A stretch of DNA of 64,000 nucleotides from Hymenochaete sp. R1 (GCA_019400425.1 JAFREE010000044.1:62001-126000), one strand, 5' to 3'; shown: positions 1 through 13,198, counted from the first letter of the stretch. Made by a program: numbers and translations. Notes: generated from the letters alone by a model not told the origin.

Positions 1-1196
1 CGCTTTCGTGGCGGTCTTCAACATGCTTCCACTCCTCCCATAAACGCCACCACAAATCTCGATAGACTCCATATAGTCGCAAAGGAGCTCTTCGATGTCT
101 GTGGAGATGACTCTCATCCAGCATCCGCAGACAAACGCAGGGCGCTGGTTGAGGACATTACAACTCTTGAGTATAAACGAGCAAAGAGCTCTATCGGAGA
201 TCTGTTCAAGGAGATGCAACGGAGGTTCGACTCCATCGACAGCGAGGGCACTGGTGACGAGGCGGTCAAAGCAGCTGCGACACGCGAGTATTATCGTGCG
301 TATCGTGCGTTTATGTCTGTTTATCTGGACTCTGTTCTGCATTTCATCCCAAAGGGTGCGAGAAATAGCAGGAATAAGTCCTTCTGGACTGCGCTGCGTG
401 AATATATCGACACTATTGATAGAAGAGCGAAAATTTTACGTGGAAGTTCAAGTGAAAGCGACAGGCAGGAGCGAGAGAGCCTCATAAATGCCATTCAGAA
501 CGACCTTTGGAAGAAGGTTGGAGAAATAGTCAGTATAACGGGTGAGTCGAACGACATACAAATTCGCGCTTGCTGCGTGATTGACTGACAGAGGACACAG
601 ATAGACCACCGCAGGAATTCTTCATAGACTCGTCGGATGCTCCGACAGACGTGGTCATCTTCCGCGCATTGGCGAAGAAGCACAGCAGAGACCAAACAAA
701 GATGACTGCTACCACCATCGACAACTTCTTCAGACCGGTCCATCAAGTCATAAGCTCGACTCTGGATAGCTATTTCGACCCTCATTTTGATGAGAAACAA
801 CGCATCGTGTTCAAGCAACTTCGCTTTGGTCTGGACGATGCTTTCGATGCGATGCTAATAGCAAATGAGATCGAATTGGCAGAAAAATCTATAGGGAAGT
901 ATCGGCCGAGCATAGGCATCACAGGACCCGAGCCCCATCTGGCCAAGTTCCAGAACCTGCATCCGTTACGGATGAAACGGTTGAAGGAGCGTCTTGCAGA
1001 GCTTCAATCTCAAGACTTGAGCGGGGCCAGGGTTCACTTCGCACCTATAATAGCAGACTACACTTCTGAGGTGAGGAGTCTTACGGCGAAAGCAGAGAGT
1101 GAGGAAGAGAGGGTTAAGGAAATCCAAATTCGCCAAGCAGAATCTTTACAGGCGAAGCAACTCAGAGCGGGGGGCCAGAATTACCAGGTAGGCTAA
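1..1196 (+). CDS. SPD-family protein, copy A (5' partial)
   Basis: Function not recognised. The reading frame is open from the first base of the window, so the true start lies upstream. Exon 1 runs to 541, an intron starts with GTGAGT at 542 and ends at 591 (or at 600; both keep frame), and exon 2 ends in TAA at 1194-1196, giving about 381 visible residues. The layout matches copies B, C and D: a first half with a YDKAFF-like segment (here REYYRAYRAFM), a FW...R.....R.....R stretch, a phase-1 intron after the codon before the last glycine of exon 1, then SSDAPTDVVIF, the equivalent of SPDPVTDAIxY. The rest is charged and probably helical (many Arg/Glu/Lys/Leu) with no signal peptide or membrane segment. 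It is the most diverged of the four copies, and its C-terminal half is only weakly alignable. Frame and intron are solid; relationship to B-D is inferred from architecture and short motifs. Confidence 0.72.
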
Positions 1197-1416
1197 CTCA
1201 GTATAAGTCTCAATACATATACATTCCACTTCCCCTAGAATCATGATCTGGCCATTTTATAGTTGACCTATCTAAATGTCCATTCAAGCTTGCTCCGGTG
1301 CATTCGCGTGTTCATTGTGACTGCTTAACCAGTATCATATACAATATATTCATATCCTTCTTAATACATGTTTATATTTTCATGGCTTCATCGCCTGCAG
1401 AACCCACAATCCCCCT

Positions 1417-3905
1417 TCACTCCTGCGACACCTTCCTCGGCACACTAGCATACCACTCTGGAACCGCATTCGCTCTCGGAACAGCCATTCTCCTTGCCTC
1501 CCTCCACCTCAACTCTTCTTCTTCCTCCCCTTTCCGCCTCTCCTCCTCCTCCTCCCTCTCCTTTTCCCTTTCGCGTTCCCTCCTCGCCTTCTCGAACCTC
1601 TTCCTCTCCGCCAGCCGCGCGTCGACGACAAAGTGAGGTGCAATGGGGACAGTCACATTTGGGGCACCGTCGTGTTTGCGCACGGAGGCGAGGAAGGCTC
1701 GGCTGGCTTCTTGCGCTGCTTTGCGTGCGGCGGCGACGCCGCTGTTACTAATCTCGTGAGTCGTACCGTCTTCGTTTTTCTTCTCGATGACTTGTTTTCG
1801 GAGGTTAAGCCGAAGGTCGCTCGAGAAGTGAAATGCGTGCGGAACGGTCGGTTTTGATCGATTTCCTTGAGATACCTGTGTAGTTTGGGTTAGCCTCGTT
1901 CGAGTACTGAAAATAAATCCAAAACAAAACAAAAATTAGAAGGAGAAATTACCTGTCTTTCCATCAAAGGTGGTCGTTTCGGTGCAGCGTCCGGTTTTCC
2001 GAGACCTAAGCTTTCATGTGTCCCACTGCCCGCTCCGCTCTTTTCCTTCTCGGCTTTGGCCATAAGCCGCTGCTGACGCAACGCCTCACTCGCAAATGTG
2101 GGCACGCTCGGTAGAGTAAGCCCGCACGTCGGGGTCGGAACAACAAACTTCGGTCTCTCATGACTCTTTCCCTTCGCCTTAGTCTTGCACTCTGACTTTA
2201 CGGACGACGCCGTAGCAACACGAGCCTGAGCTACGGGTCCGGAAGTTTGCGTGATAGAGCCTGAGACCGTACGTTTTGCCGCAAACGTTGTCTGTGGCCC
2301 AAGTTTACCCAGAAGGCGGCGAGAGTCCGAGCTCCGCCTCGGACCGGACGGTCTCCTACGGGCTGGAGACGCTCTCTTCCTAATCCGAGGACGAGACGAT
2401 GCTGCTGCTGTTGGTTTTGAGGCTGCATCTGCATCTGTTCCGAGGCGAACTTTCTTCAATTTTCGATTGATAGATGGTACGGTTGTGGCTGCAGTTTCGG
2501 TTTCTCGTGGTGCATCAGATGATTCCGGTTCTTCCTCAGCGAGGCGCTTTACAGAATTAGATACAACGAGCTCCTGAGCCTGCTTATCCACCCCCGGACT
2601 TCTGAAATTCGATGAAGGGCTCACGAATCGATCATTAAGAGCAACTTCTGCATCAGCGTTGTTGTCGCCCTTCGTTTTCTCCTGAGGCTGACGCTCACTT
2701 CCAGAGTTATCCTCGGTGATATGCTCGGACTCTTCGGATGGTTGACCGGTGAAGTCGTTACTCTCCGGTATCACAGGGAGGACGGCACCCCCCGCTTGTT
2801 CTTGCGAGATAATAGTAGATCTAGCGTCCGGTTCAGTCAGCTGTGTAGGAGGAGTTGTGTCAAGTTGCACTGCTGAAGCAAACGGAACAACGACCGAAAT
2901 CTCTTGCTGTGGGTGCTTAGAAACCCTCCCTCTGCTACCTTTACGTTTCGGGATCGACGACGAACGTTCCACCTTAGTTTCAGGCTCTTCAGAAGATAGA
3001 TGCGGCATAGCTTCGGTGTCTGAGCCTGTTGACCCCGCCCCCGCCGGCACGAGTTCCCGAAAAACGCTCGGGCGTGTGGACTTTCGTAAAGGTTTAATTT
3101 GTCGATTTGGTGCTTTTGTTGGTGGAAGTGGGGAATGAATGGGTTGTTCTACCGAAACTTTTTGCGCGATAGTGTCGTAAGTTGCTTCCGTTGACGACGG
3201 ATCGGGGACTAATTCTTCATGCGGCACGGACGTGTTCTCGGAAGTGCCCAAGACCGGCTGAGTTCCCTCGGCGAGGCAAGGTGAATCCCGCTGCACCATA
3301 AACGTGTCGTTATCTTTGATGGAGGATTGTGGTGACGGACTCGGCACGGGCATCCGTACGGGCGCAGGAGTAAAGTATTCTGGCATCGGAATGGCTGTAG
3401 ACGAACTTGCTTTTGGCGTCGACGGATAAACTGCATAGAAATCGCTCATTGCTGGAATGTTGTCTTGGAACATGGACTCGGAGGGAATAGTTGCGAGCGC
3501 TGTTGCGGATATTGGAAGATTGGCTCGGGTCATTCCGAGTGACTTCATGCGGGTTTGAGCTTTTGGTGTCGAGTCTTGTTCATCTGGAGGGGCTGGCGCA
3601 TCGGTGTTCGATGCTTGATTTACCGGATGAGCCACTTCCTCATCGTCATCTTCTTCTAGCACGACAGCCTCCGCGAGAGGGTGACGCCGAGGCGTCCGAG
3701 CCCTGAGGGCTCTACGGGATGACGAAGGGCGAGTAACGAAGGGCGTGCTCATCGTAAAGTCTCCGTCATTTCCAAAGAAATCATGTTCGAGTGTAGATTC
3801 TTCAAGAAGTAGATCGTTGGAAGTTGTGTCGACGGCAAGAGGGATCTGAAATGATGCCTCCGGTAAGACGCCACTGTTCAAGCGTCTTGAGCGTCTTAAA
3901 CTCAT
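1417..3905 (-). CDS. TPX2-like microtubule-associated protein
   Basis: Two exons, 3905..1953 and 1875..1417, joined in phase 0 across a 77-nt intron (GTAATT...ACACAG), give 803 residues. Residues 1-650 are low-complexity and polar, rich in Ser, Pro, Thr and Arg/Lys, with basic patches (e.g. around 500-600) suggesting nuclear or microtubule association. The C-terminus matches the TPX2 family pattern: an AFHFSSDLR-type motif near residues 664-673, then HFVVDARLAERKRFEKARRE, a long Arg/Glu helix and ARRMAVPRANAVPEWY at about 780-793, like the FKA(R)PMP-type ending of TPX2 repeats. TPX2-domain proteins bind microtubules and, in animals and plants, activate Aurora kinase during spindle assembly; that role here is inference. 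The start is the first ATG of the long frame (MSLRRSRRLNSG). The stop follows the domain by only a few residues. Domain call fairly sure, orthology unproven. Confidence 0.72.
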
Positions 3906-6333
3906 CTCGAGATAATGGTCCTGGATGTTGAATGGATAGTGAGTGCGTCGATGGTCAGAACGTGTGGTTGAAGTCGGTTCGTCTTGACGCGTGCTCTAGT
4001 TCTCACGTTCCACGTGATCGCGTAACTAATGTCTTCGCTTTTTTTTGGCTGTTCCGCGAAAGGCATCCTGACCTTTTCCTTCTGACCTCCAATATCCTGA
4101 CTTTTGACGAACTGGAGACTCTAAATCAATCTTGAAGCGAGTCTTCGTAAACCGTAAGGCTCGAACATTCTCATGCTATTGTCACTATGAATTCAAAACA
4201 AGATGCTAAGCGACTCGAAGGATTTATTTCGACTGACATTGTCTCAGGCTTCAAGTTCGGAAAAAACGCAAGTGCTTGTTTAGTGGATTAATGAAGCTGT
4301 ACGCTAAGATGTGGTCCATCAAATGTCACATACCATAATTCCCATTACCAGGAGTGCTTATCGCGGATACGATAAAAATTGGAGCTTATTCGTATATTGC
4401 CTTTGAAGGGTTAACCTACCTAGGCATCTCTGTTACTTCGGATCCACGCTTCAAAGGTTACCAAGCCAAATCCGAGGTCAACATCGATATATTTGGCAGG
4501 GAGGAAGTCGGAAGAAGAACAATTGATACAGAAGCACTGGGAGCTAGCACAAGGTGAGTCTGTCCGCGTTTCCAATACCAGCTGTTTCTCTTTCGGGTGA
4601 CAATTACCATCTACAGTGTCAATTGGTTCGTTGCTGAGCTTTAGGTCTAGGGCGCGAGCTTGGCTGCCTTCTTTTACTTGAAATGAAATACAAAAAGATT
4701 CCGCATTTCCGTCTACCATCAACAATACATCTCACTCGAACGAGGCTGTGGACGATCTCAAGCCAGTCAAAAATATTGAAAAGTCCACGCCGGAAAGCAG
4801 GAACTGATGCGACTCGGACGTCTGAAGCTGTCTTTCTTACGTCGTAAAAAGAATTTCAAACCCTTGGACTCATCCAGGTCTTACATACGATCGGAAACTC
4901 TCAGCATTTTCATTGGTACTGAAGTGACCGCAAAGCTTACATGTCACTCAGCATTAACGTGTACGCTTTTTTCCAATGATATTGTAAATTCGGGCACGAG
5001 TTGGGGCTCACATGCATGTTCGTGTAGATTAACGAAGCATTGGAACGTCTTTCAACAAGAAAATGCTGCACCCGTCAAGGTATATTAAAAAATGACCAAA
5101 TTCCGCCATCGTCCCCGAAATGCATGGCAGACTAAGGTACTCGTTAGGGTCCAAGTCCATTCTTGTCGTTACTTCACGTCTATTAGATCTCGAATAGTCC
5201 GAAAATCGCCATATTGTAGCGCAGCGCAGCTTGGCCCTTCTATGGTATCCGTTGGACAAGTTGCGAAAAGAAGCCATTTCCTTGCTTTCACGTTTTCTAG
5301 CCCCATACTTCTCAAGAGGCAGAACTACGGTAAACACAAAAAGAAGGCTCACATTGTACTCGTGGACAGCATGCTTGACTGAGCGATGATCAATGGTGAG
5401 TCTCCTACGCTTCCTATTGTCCGCATATCCCAAAGCCGTGCTGTGAGCATCACAATATCGGCTACAAACGCACTTCCCGCACACTAGGTTACACCCATAC
5501 ACGGTCTGTAAAAATAGAAAATTCGGATAATCTTCACTTACTCCAAGCAACGTTGCGAGCTTTACAAGTAAATCAAACACTGGATTTAGCTGTCGCGATG
5601 TTGCGGCACCATTGCCAAGTAAGTAAGCGGCCCATCACGAAATCTTCTCTTCTCACCAAGAAACCCGGAACAGGCGAGAAGTTGCGTAAATTCCGATCCA
5701 AAAGGACGCCTGCACTTATTTTTACTATCAAGAAGGTAATGCCACCACGCAACTGACAGACGTTGAACTGACGGGCCCGGTCAAGTCAAGGTCTTGCTTT
5801 GCAGTTTATTTTGAAATGCGCTGCCAAGCTACCCGAACCCCGATCGATACGCTTTCTACTGCGCGCCTAGAAATGATACTCTATGCACATCAGGGTACCC
5901 CAGCTTCTAGACTAGGTCCTTACAGTCAGACGAGCCTAGGCACTTCGAGGTTCGTAAAGTTTCATCTGAGGCAAGGCTAATTGACATTGCAGTTTCAGGA
6001 ATTATATACGTTCCTCGACTGCGGTGGTCCAGACTATAATGAAAAAGGAAATTCGTTCGTTCAAATTCAAATATTGATAAAAACATCGTGTATTCAACAT
6101 GCAGGCATTTCGACGGCGTCCATCACCCGACTCGTTCTTTTGAAGGGCACTTTGCATGGAAGTCACACCGACATCCGTCACCAGTTAATACCGACCCGAG
6201 ATCTAAATCATGGCCGTCGAGATTCGAGTATTGTCTTCTCTGTCCGTTCAATCGCCATGCCTGGCGTCTTGTACCGCCGGCTTCTTGGGGTTTGAACTCC
6301 CGATCTCTCGTACCGTGTGAGGTTTAATACCTG

Positions 6334-6541
6334 TCACTTTGTGGCTTGGACATAGAATGGGAATCTGGTTCCTATGGCTTCTAGTGCGTCTCTCTCCTTG
6401 TCTTCTTCGTTCAATGACATGCTGGCCTTTCTAGGCACGTTCCTCTCAATCAGAACGGAGCATCCAATTTTCCGAACTTGTGGCATGATTGGCTTCATTG
6501 TACGAATGTAGCAATCCAGTTGGCTTTGATGCATACGCTGG
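6334..6541 (-). pseudogene. Possible terminal exon of an unrecognised or decayed gene
   Basis: On the minus strand a frame follows a good acceptor (pyrimidine tract ending TTTCCAG just before 6541) and runs 60-odd residues to a TGA at 6334. The peptide is balanced and charged (for example MSLNEEDKERDALEAIG). No upstream exon could be joined with confidence, although minus-strand frames at 6662-6898 and 6953-7276 lie in the right direction. No family recognised. It could equally be chance. Confidence 0.2.
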
Positions 6542-8138
6542 AAAGAAATTACTTTTTGCTCGTTCAGACGGTCGTTTCTTGTTTCCGGGCCAACGCTAAG
6601 CAGAAAAGGTAGGGTGTCGGGGACAATACAAATTTATTTGATGTAACGGTATGTGGCGTTTTTAAGATCGATTTGGAATCTGCTCTCTAGCATACAAGTG
6701 ACATTGAAGGCGGGTGGATCGCAAAACTGTTGAAACCCCGAAAATATGACAGTGGGAAGTGGAAGTGGTACGCACCTGTGCTGCTAGACTATATACACTG
6801 ATTAGACCGTGACCAGTTCTGACTAGGGATCTGTGATTTGCCGACTGCATCGGCAGCGCTATCGCAATGAGGAAGGACTCCAATTCTCTCACCTTCATTT
6901 TTTTTTCTTGACGCGGTGTCCCAATCGGTCGAAATTATTAACCACAAAGGGCTCAAAGCATCACGTACTTCTCGAGCTCGGCTTGAGGCTTCATAATGTC
7001 AGCAGTATCAGTGTGTACCTCTTCTCCTTCTCTATGCCTTGCTATAAGTGCGACGATGATCTTTCCCAGAGTGCATGAGAAATTGTCGGAGCTTCGGAGA
7101 TCCTCCACTGAACATTCGACCGCGTTCTCGTCTTGGCGGGAGCACTCAAGCCTGGAGATGAAGCATGCATGGCGATCACGGACGTTCGATGACACATGCA
7201 GATAGCCATCTGAACGCTTAAGTTGATAGTATTTCTGTTCTCGTAACTCGCATACTATCGCAGTGTTCATGGCCAATGGAAAGTAACAAGCAAGGGATCA
7301 CACGTACGATGTGAGACTGTTTAGTTGCCTATTTGACGACTATCTAATAATATCCAGGTGACGTATACACCCGGTTCTTGCTATTCATCTGGTACCATGT
7401 TGTGCGCACGACTTGTGCCTTTTATCCCATCCTTGTTTGGTGAATTGTGCCTGCCTTCTGAATCTATTTCTTTGCTTCTGACGCCCTTGCTTCCTAGCTT
7501 CTTGTGTTCAGCTGCCCCAAGCCGTTGTGACTTCAGCATAATCCGATCCTAATCAGGACTAGCGGTCTCATTCTTTCAGAGTCGGTAGGAAATGAACTCC
7601 CACACATTCAAGGTGAGCTGGCGTTCGTCTTTGTCTTGACTCGTGTAACTTCTAATCGGGGAAGCTTAGAGAACCCGCAATCAATCTCGGCGAATGGTAA
7701 GTTGTTTAGTGCGGGGTATATAGCCAATTTTGATTTGATGCAGGCATTCATTCGTCCGCGCAAGGTTTCCTTTTCAAGCTTCATCCATGAACTTCTCAGC
7801 GCCGCACTTCGGCCGCAGCCGAATCCGCGAGCCTATGATTGAGTGTTCTCCCTTTTTCACGATTGGACTGATCAAAAAATCAAACACCCTAGTAGTCCCT
7901 CGGGTCTTCGACGTATTAAAGAATCTAATACATTTGGCACCTGATCCCAATGACATAGCATGGGAGCCGGCTGCATTGTGAATCCCAGAAGGAAAGAAGC
8001 AATTGCAGGGGCACTGCCGATTTTATTGAAGCAGAATAGTCATGGGCTCATGATGAATGTGGCGGCATGAACGGCGCCCGAGATATAACAAAAGCTTGAA
8101 AGTGACGACAATACAGTACAATACATTGCGGGTATGTT

Positions 8139-8340
8139 TTACAGGCCCGGCGCATCGTATCCGCGCAGCATGCCATAATCACCGTACGGAGGCAATCCCC
8201 ATCGTCCAGTAAACTCTGCCGAAATCAATCTCGCTTTGAACATCTTGTTCCCACCAATTGAATAAAAAAACTCGTATACGGGGGTCGCTAGCTTGCATTC
8301 ATTCAAATCGTCATAGTCTGCTGCTGAGCTTGATTCCATT
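8139..8340 (-). pseudogene. Possible C-terminal exon of an unrecognised gene
   Basis: The last 60 or so codons of a minus-strand frame ending in TAA at 8139 read like real protein, with mixed hydrophobic, aromatic and glycine content (for example YEFFYSIGGNKMFKARLIS and RWGLPPYGDYGMLRGYD). The upstream part of the same frame looks like translated non-coding DNA, so an acceptor near 8320-8340 would be expected; a CAG lies there. No homology recognised and no upstream exon found. Confidence 0.2.
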
Positions 8341-10185
8341 AAAGTGAGTGCGTGGCCTTCTATTATCTTCCTGTCCCTGGGCCGAGGTGACCCCGCTTCC
8401 CGGGCTCCCACACCCTCCTGCCTCGTGCCAGAAGGCGCGCCCATACGACCCCGGTGCTTTTGTGACTTCTGATTCTTTTTTGTGGCGCTCCGACTTGGTC
8501 TCTTGGTAAGGGCGGTACGGCAGATGCGGTGCATGGGCCTTCGCGATGCCCGTACTGCTGTACCAAGTAAACGCGACTTCTCTTCTGCACTTGCAGCCAA
8601 GCCGTCGGGAAGAATTCAGAAATGGATCACGAGGATCTCGCTCGGCGTTTTCGTGTCCAATTCCATGTCTTTGGGGGACTGGAAATGCGTTGTTTCGTAA
8701 AAATTGTGTGGTCAAGGCGGACGTATCTTCGTCCTTTGCATATATCGCTCGCTTGCTTCTTTGCATGAATTTTGAGTCGCTTCTTTTCAAGGTATGAGAG
8801 AACTCAGGAGCAGATTTCTTATTTCTCTCAAAAAATTATCACTTTTTGCTTCAATCCGTATTTATGAATTTGCTTCCGTCGTGTGCCTGGACTCACCCGA
8901 GTTTCTTCCTAGATTGCCGATCCATTCGCGCTCGTGGCAACAGGGGGCCTCTTTCCCTCAAACTACGTTTACAAGGACGATCGGAGATTACTTGAACGTT
9001 TGTTTGCATCGGGTCGACTAAGGGCACCTTTCTGCTTGTCACTGTTCTGCTCGAGTCGGGTCACATCCTGGCCATCTTCCCCTTGCGACCATTGAATGGC
9101 CAGTAGACAAAGGGACCGCGATCTCAGGAGAGATTGTGCTTTCATTAGGCCCGATGACGAGATGTTCTTGTGCAGGAATCGAACATATCGGGATGCCAAA
9201 AAAAGTACGGGATGTTCCATGTTCCCGAGTGACGACGATAAGCGACAGGCTAGGTTACTAACGCAAACAAGGCTTCGGCGACATGATGGGAGCGTTCGTC
9301 GACGCTAGCGACGAATCTCGGACAAGGGATCGCGGGGGCTCCATTACATATTTCTGAATAAACCCTAAATTTGTCTTATTTGTCGCTATGCTTACGGAGC
9401 CGCCGAAAAAGCCCATCGACTTGGATCTGGTGTGTGCGCGTACCCTGGTAAGTAAGTAAGACCTGTTGCGCGTTCCTTCGAGTCGGGTTGCGCGCTGACA
9501 ACAAAACGCCCAATTTAGCATCGAAAGACAAAAGAATGGCGCAAGGACAGCGGGCCCGACTCCCTCGCATCCCTTTCTTCTTCTCAGACTCCAATTTTGA
9601 GTCATAGGCTGGTCATACGCCCGACGTCGTCGTGCGACCACTTAGGCTTCGTCCTTGAGTACACTCAGGTGAGCCCCCCACGTCCCTGCGCCGCCTTCGC
9701 TCTTTCACAACTTCTGCAATCTTCGAAGGCGTTTGCCGTATCCGGATACCTAAGCGGTCCCGGAGTTTACAGCGTGCTTTTTCCGTGGGTAGGTTCGCGT
9801 ACGTACATCGAGATGAACGCTAATCGAGAAGCACTCGCCCAGTCATTGTCGTAAGGCGTAAGGGCTTACAGGACTCCAGGGACCCCATGAATAGATATAT
9901 CTTTTCGATTCTCGATTTTCCTCTCAGCGAGGCGCTTGCCTTTTGATCCTGTGCGCCGATCGGGATCCTTCGGTGTGCCGCAAAAGCGCCGTCAACGCCC
10001 TTCGGACTCAACCCACCCATTGCTCGTTTCCAGTGATGCGGAACGTGATACCTTTCGAAGACTCCGATATGTATATTGCACTTTAGTGGCCAATCTGCTG
10101 TTCCGCTCGATCTTTTTTCAATTGACTTCTCGCTGACATCTGAACAGAACAGCCTCAACTGGCTGGCGTGCAACATGAATGATGT

Positions 10186-10208
10186 ACGCACGCACGCACG
10201 CACGCACG
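10186..10208. repeat. (ACGC)n microsatellite
   Basis: Almost six perfect copies of ACGC; the first clear tandem array entering the repeat-mosaic region. Confidence 0.95.
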
Positions 10209-12255
10209 ACTCACCCGTCATTAGCCGGCTTCCGACCACTTCAATCAAGGCCCTTGCGTACTTGCGGCCCCTTCTGTGTCTTGTCGGTTCACTATAGCCA
10301 AACTCCTCAATATTGCAGTCCGACCCCAGTGGTAGTCAAAAATGCCGATATGAGGTTCTCTTAGCCCTGGCCTTTTTTTGCGGGAAGACTTGTCAATGAG
10401 GATAATCAACGGCTAGTGTGGGTGTGTGTGCAAACCGCCACAACCCCACCCCCTCCCGAAGCGAGTTGCCAAATCGGAAACTTAAGCTTGCTTCCCGACT
10501 CGGATGAATCGCCTGTTTTTCCCTCTCCCTTCACTTGAGGGCTCCGGACTCGGATTCGGGCTTGGACTTGGACTCGGAGAGTACGCGGATGCGGGATGGC
10601 AGCGGCGGGGGTAAGCCAAATAACGTGTCCACCGTCAAAAGTGTCAATAACAATATTAATGTCATGCATCCAATCCCCTTACTCAGCTTTCTCTAACCGG
10701 GATACGACCAGCCCAGCCAATGTACGAGCCAGGATAAGGGAAGGGCTAGGACTTGCCAATGGGGTGAGGGTGGGGAGATACGTACGATGTATCAATATCG
10801 TATTTTTCCCCCTTCACTAGTACATACATACTGTGAGCATCCCGCCATCTTTTTTTGATCGTTTTGATGGGCCCGCGCCGCCGCAGTGCCAACGCCACCA
10901 CAGTTACGATTGCATCGCATTTGTCGGGATCGGGACTCGCCGCGGGTAATATTAGAGCTATTTGATAAAGGTGAAGAGAAAGGGAAAGGGAAGGGAAGAC
11001 AAAACGGAAGCGGGCGGTCGGGATTCGGGATTCGGAGGATTGGGTAAGGTAAGGTGAAGTAAGGGTAAAGTAAGGTGGGGAGAGAGGAACTCGATGTCGA
11101 TTGGAAGAGGTTAACGTTGGCAGGCACAGAGGGTGGAAGGGGAAATTACGCGAGCTTGTTTCGAGGCGGCGCGGAGGAACGGATTAGCGAGTGCCATTGA
11201 GTGTGTGGCAAAGACCCATCAAATGCTCGGAAAACGCATTGAATCGATTGATGGCAATGCATTCATTGAATGGATCTCTCTCATCTGCTGTGTCTGCGCC
11301 TACGTCTGTATCTGCATTTGCACCCGGGTGCGGTTCCCTCCGTTCGACTTGGGTTCGAGAAGTACATGCAGTATCGGTATGAATGCAACTCGAACTCTCT
11401 TTTCTCCTTCTCACGCCCACGTTCCCGTCAATGCAGCACATTCAAGTTCATATTCAAACCAATGAGATGGATGGATCACACAGATGCAGAACTCGTTCAC
11501 AGGCACCTTTCGATCGGGAGATCGGGGTTTCGGCAGCCGATAACGTTAACGCGCCTAACCTAACGAAACACCCCCCCTCCCTCCCCCACTCAAATTCCAA
11601 CCTCTTTCCCGCGCTTTCGTAGAGGTCTATTCGCAAGAAAGTGCGATCGGGATTCGCGCATTTGTGCGTGGTGCTGCCAATGGCCGATAATGATGACACG
11701 ATGTGTGGCGTTTCCTTTGTGGTGAATCCCAATACTTCTCGAGAAAGGAGACTCGGAGGATATATTTGGGAGACGGGGAGGAGCTGCAGCGCTGCACTCG
11801 GAAAAGATAGCTGGGACTAATATTGTGATGCTGAGGTATGGTCCCCGAACCGAAACGTCGAGTCCGTTTTGTCACTATCACTCTGTTCAGTGTTCAGCGT
11901 TCAGTACAGGCCGAAGGAGGTTTAAAAAAAGCCCGTGAGATAGGCAAAATTCCACGAGAAACACGGTTGAGGAGAACCCTCCGTCGACGCTTCTCGCGTC
12001 TCACGAAGACGATCCAGGAGCGCACCATCATGATTGGCTACTGACCAGACCAGATACGTAAAACTGGAAAATCCTCGAGATGGAAGGGACCAGCCTGAGT
12101 GGCACTAAACACGACGTTTCGGTGAAGGTTGCGGGAGAAGGGAAGCGCCGTGTCCTGGACGTGCAAATCGAAGTGAAGCTTCGTGTTAGCGTCTTTCTCG
12201 GAAGTATAGACGAGGAGCGGGGATGCTATCGAGTTCCAACCAGAACTTCGTGTCC

Positions 12256-12284
12256 TCTGAGTCTGAGTCTGAGTCTGAGTCTGA
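12256..12284. repeat. (TCTGAG)n microsatellite
   Basis: Nearly five copies of a 6-bp unit. A related GAGTCC/GAGTCT array lies at 13523-13550. Confidence 0.95.
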
Positions 12285-12871
12285 ATAGGTGTGTCACGGT
12301 GGGATTCGCCGTTCACGTCTGCACCGAGATAGGAATATCCCTAAACACCATGGACTTTGACGCGAGACCCTGTGAACGAACGAACGAACAGACACTAGTA
12401 CTGCGGCAGACAAACCCCCGTTTCCTTCATGTACATGGAAGGAATGGCGAATCCCCATAGTAGTCGGGATTCGTTTGAATCGTTTCAACACCAAGAAGAA
12501 GAAACAGGAAGAAGTAGCCTGAGTACCAAGTAATGATATGTCTCGTCGGCCTCCGGACATGAAAGAAGAATGGGATAACGACCGACACCGACAGCAGGGA
12601 TAGGGATAAGGAAGCAAGGGCAGGAGATCCACCCCCCTTTGAGGGTGGCCGTGACGGCGAATCGAAGCCATCGCCATTCGGACATCCAATAGCCAATAAG
12701 CAATAGCCAATAATAGAGAAAGAGGGTAATCGTCGGCGCAGTACGCACGGTGTACCACACCGGTGACCGTGACCCTCGCCACCAACAGCCCGTGGCAAGC
12801 ACTAGCATCAGCACTACAGTAGAAACAGGCATTAACACCCCGCCAGCCCAGCCCAGTCCAGTCCAGCACTA

Positions 12872-12892
12872 GTACGTACGTACGTACGTACG
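12872..12892. repeat. (GTAC)n self-complementary array
   Basis: Five copies of GTAC, a unit that is its own reverse complement, so the whole array is palindromic and can form a hairpin. It follows directly on an ACTAGT word. A similar array is at 24101-24120. Confidence 0.95.
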
Positions 12893-13198
12893 AGAACAGC
12901 TGCAACAGCAGCACTCAGGCTGGCAGTACAGCATTTGAAAAAGAAAAAGCGTAAAAGGCGAATCAGCGAATCAGCGAGAAAAAGAGACCCTAAAGAGACG
13001 AACACGAACGGAACGTGTCAGTCACCGTTCCCCAACCCGAGTCCATGGCATGCATGGATATGGCCAACACACATCGACACAAATCCCGAATCCCGAACCC
13101 CGTTCCCGTTCCCGTTTCATCCAACCAACCCAATCCAACCCCGGACGATTTACCGGAAATTTGAATTTGATAACCGCGCGACGAGTCGACGACTGGCA

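Larger units (their letters stand above)
3906..9900. other. Gene-poor interval with possible relics
   Basis: About 6 kb upstream of the TPX2-like gene with no open frame that could be matched to a family and no multi-exon model that closes. The first 100-200 bp are presumably the TPX2-like promoter. Composition is ordinary, with none of the tandem-repeat density seen further right. Several frames of 60-180 codons look partly protein-like (minus 6334-6541, minus 6953-7276, minus 8139-8340) but have no clear start, partner exon or homology, so they may be decayed genes or chance. Confidence 0.4.

Noticed and set aside
5029..5580. Minus-strand 183-codon frame with a Cys cluster (CNLVCGKCVC)
   Set aside because: The Cys spacing suggested a zinc motif at first, but no surrounding domain, no promoter and a comparable plus-strand frame; treated as chance.
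6230..6330. tRNA-like or SINE-like B box (minus strand GGGAGTTCAAACCCC)
   Set aside because: The T-arm stem does not pair properly, no A box or cloverleaf upstream, and no poly-T terminator.
9155..9200. TTCGATTCC word (minus strand) resembling a tRNA B box
   Set aside because: Flanking bases do not form a T stem and no A box lies at the right distance.
12294..12914. Minus-strand 206-codon frame
   Set aside because: Contains repeat-derived residues and overlaps two other long frames on the same strand. No start context, splice support or family.
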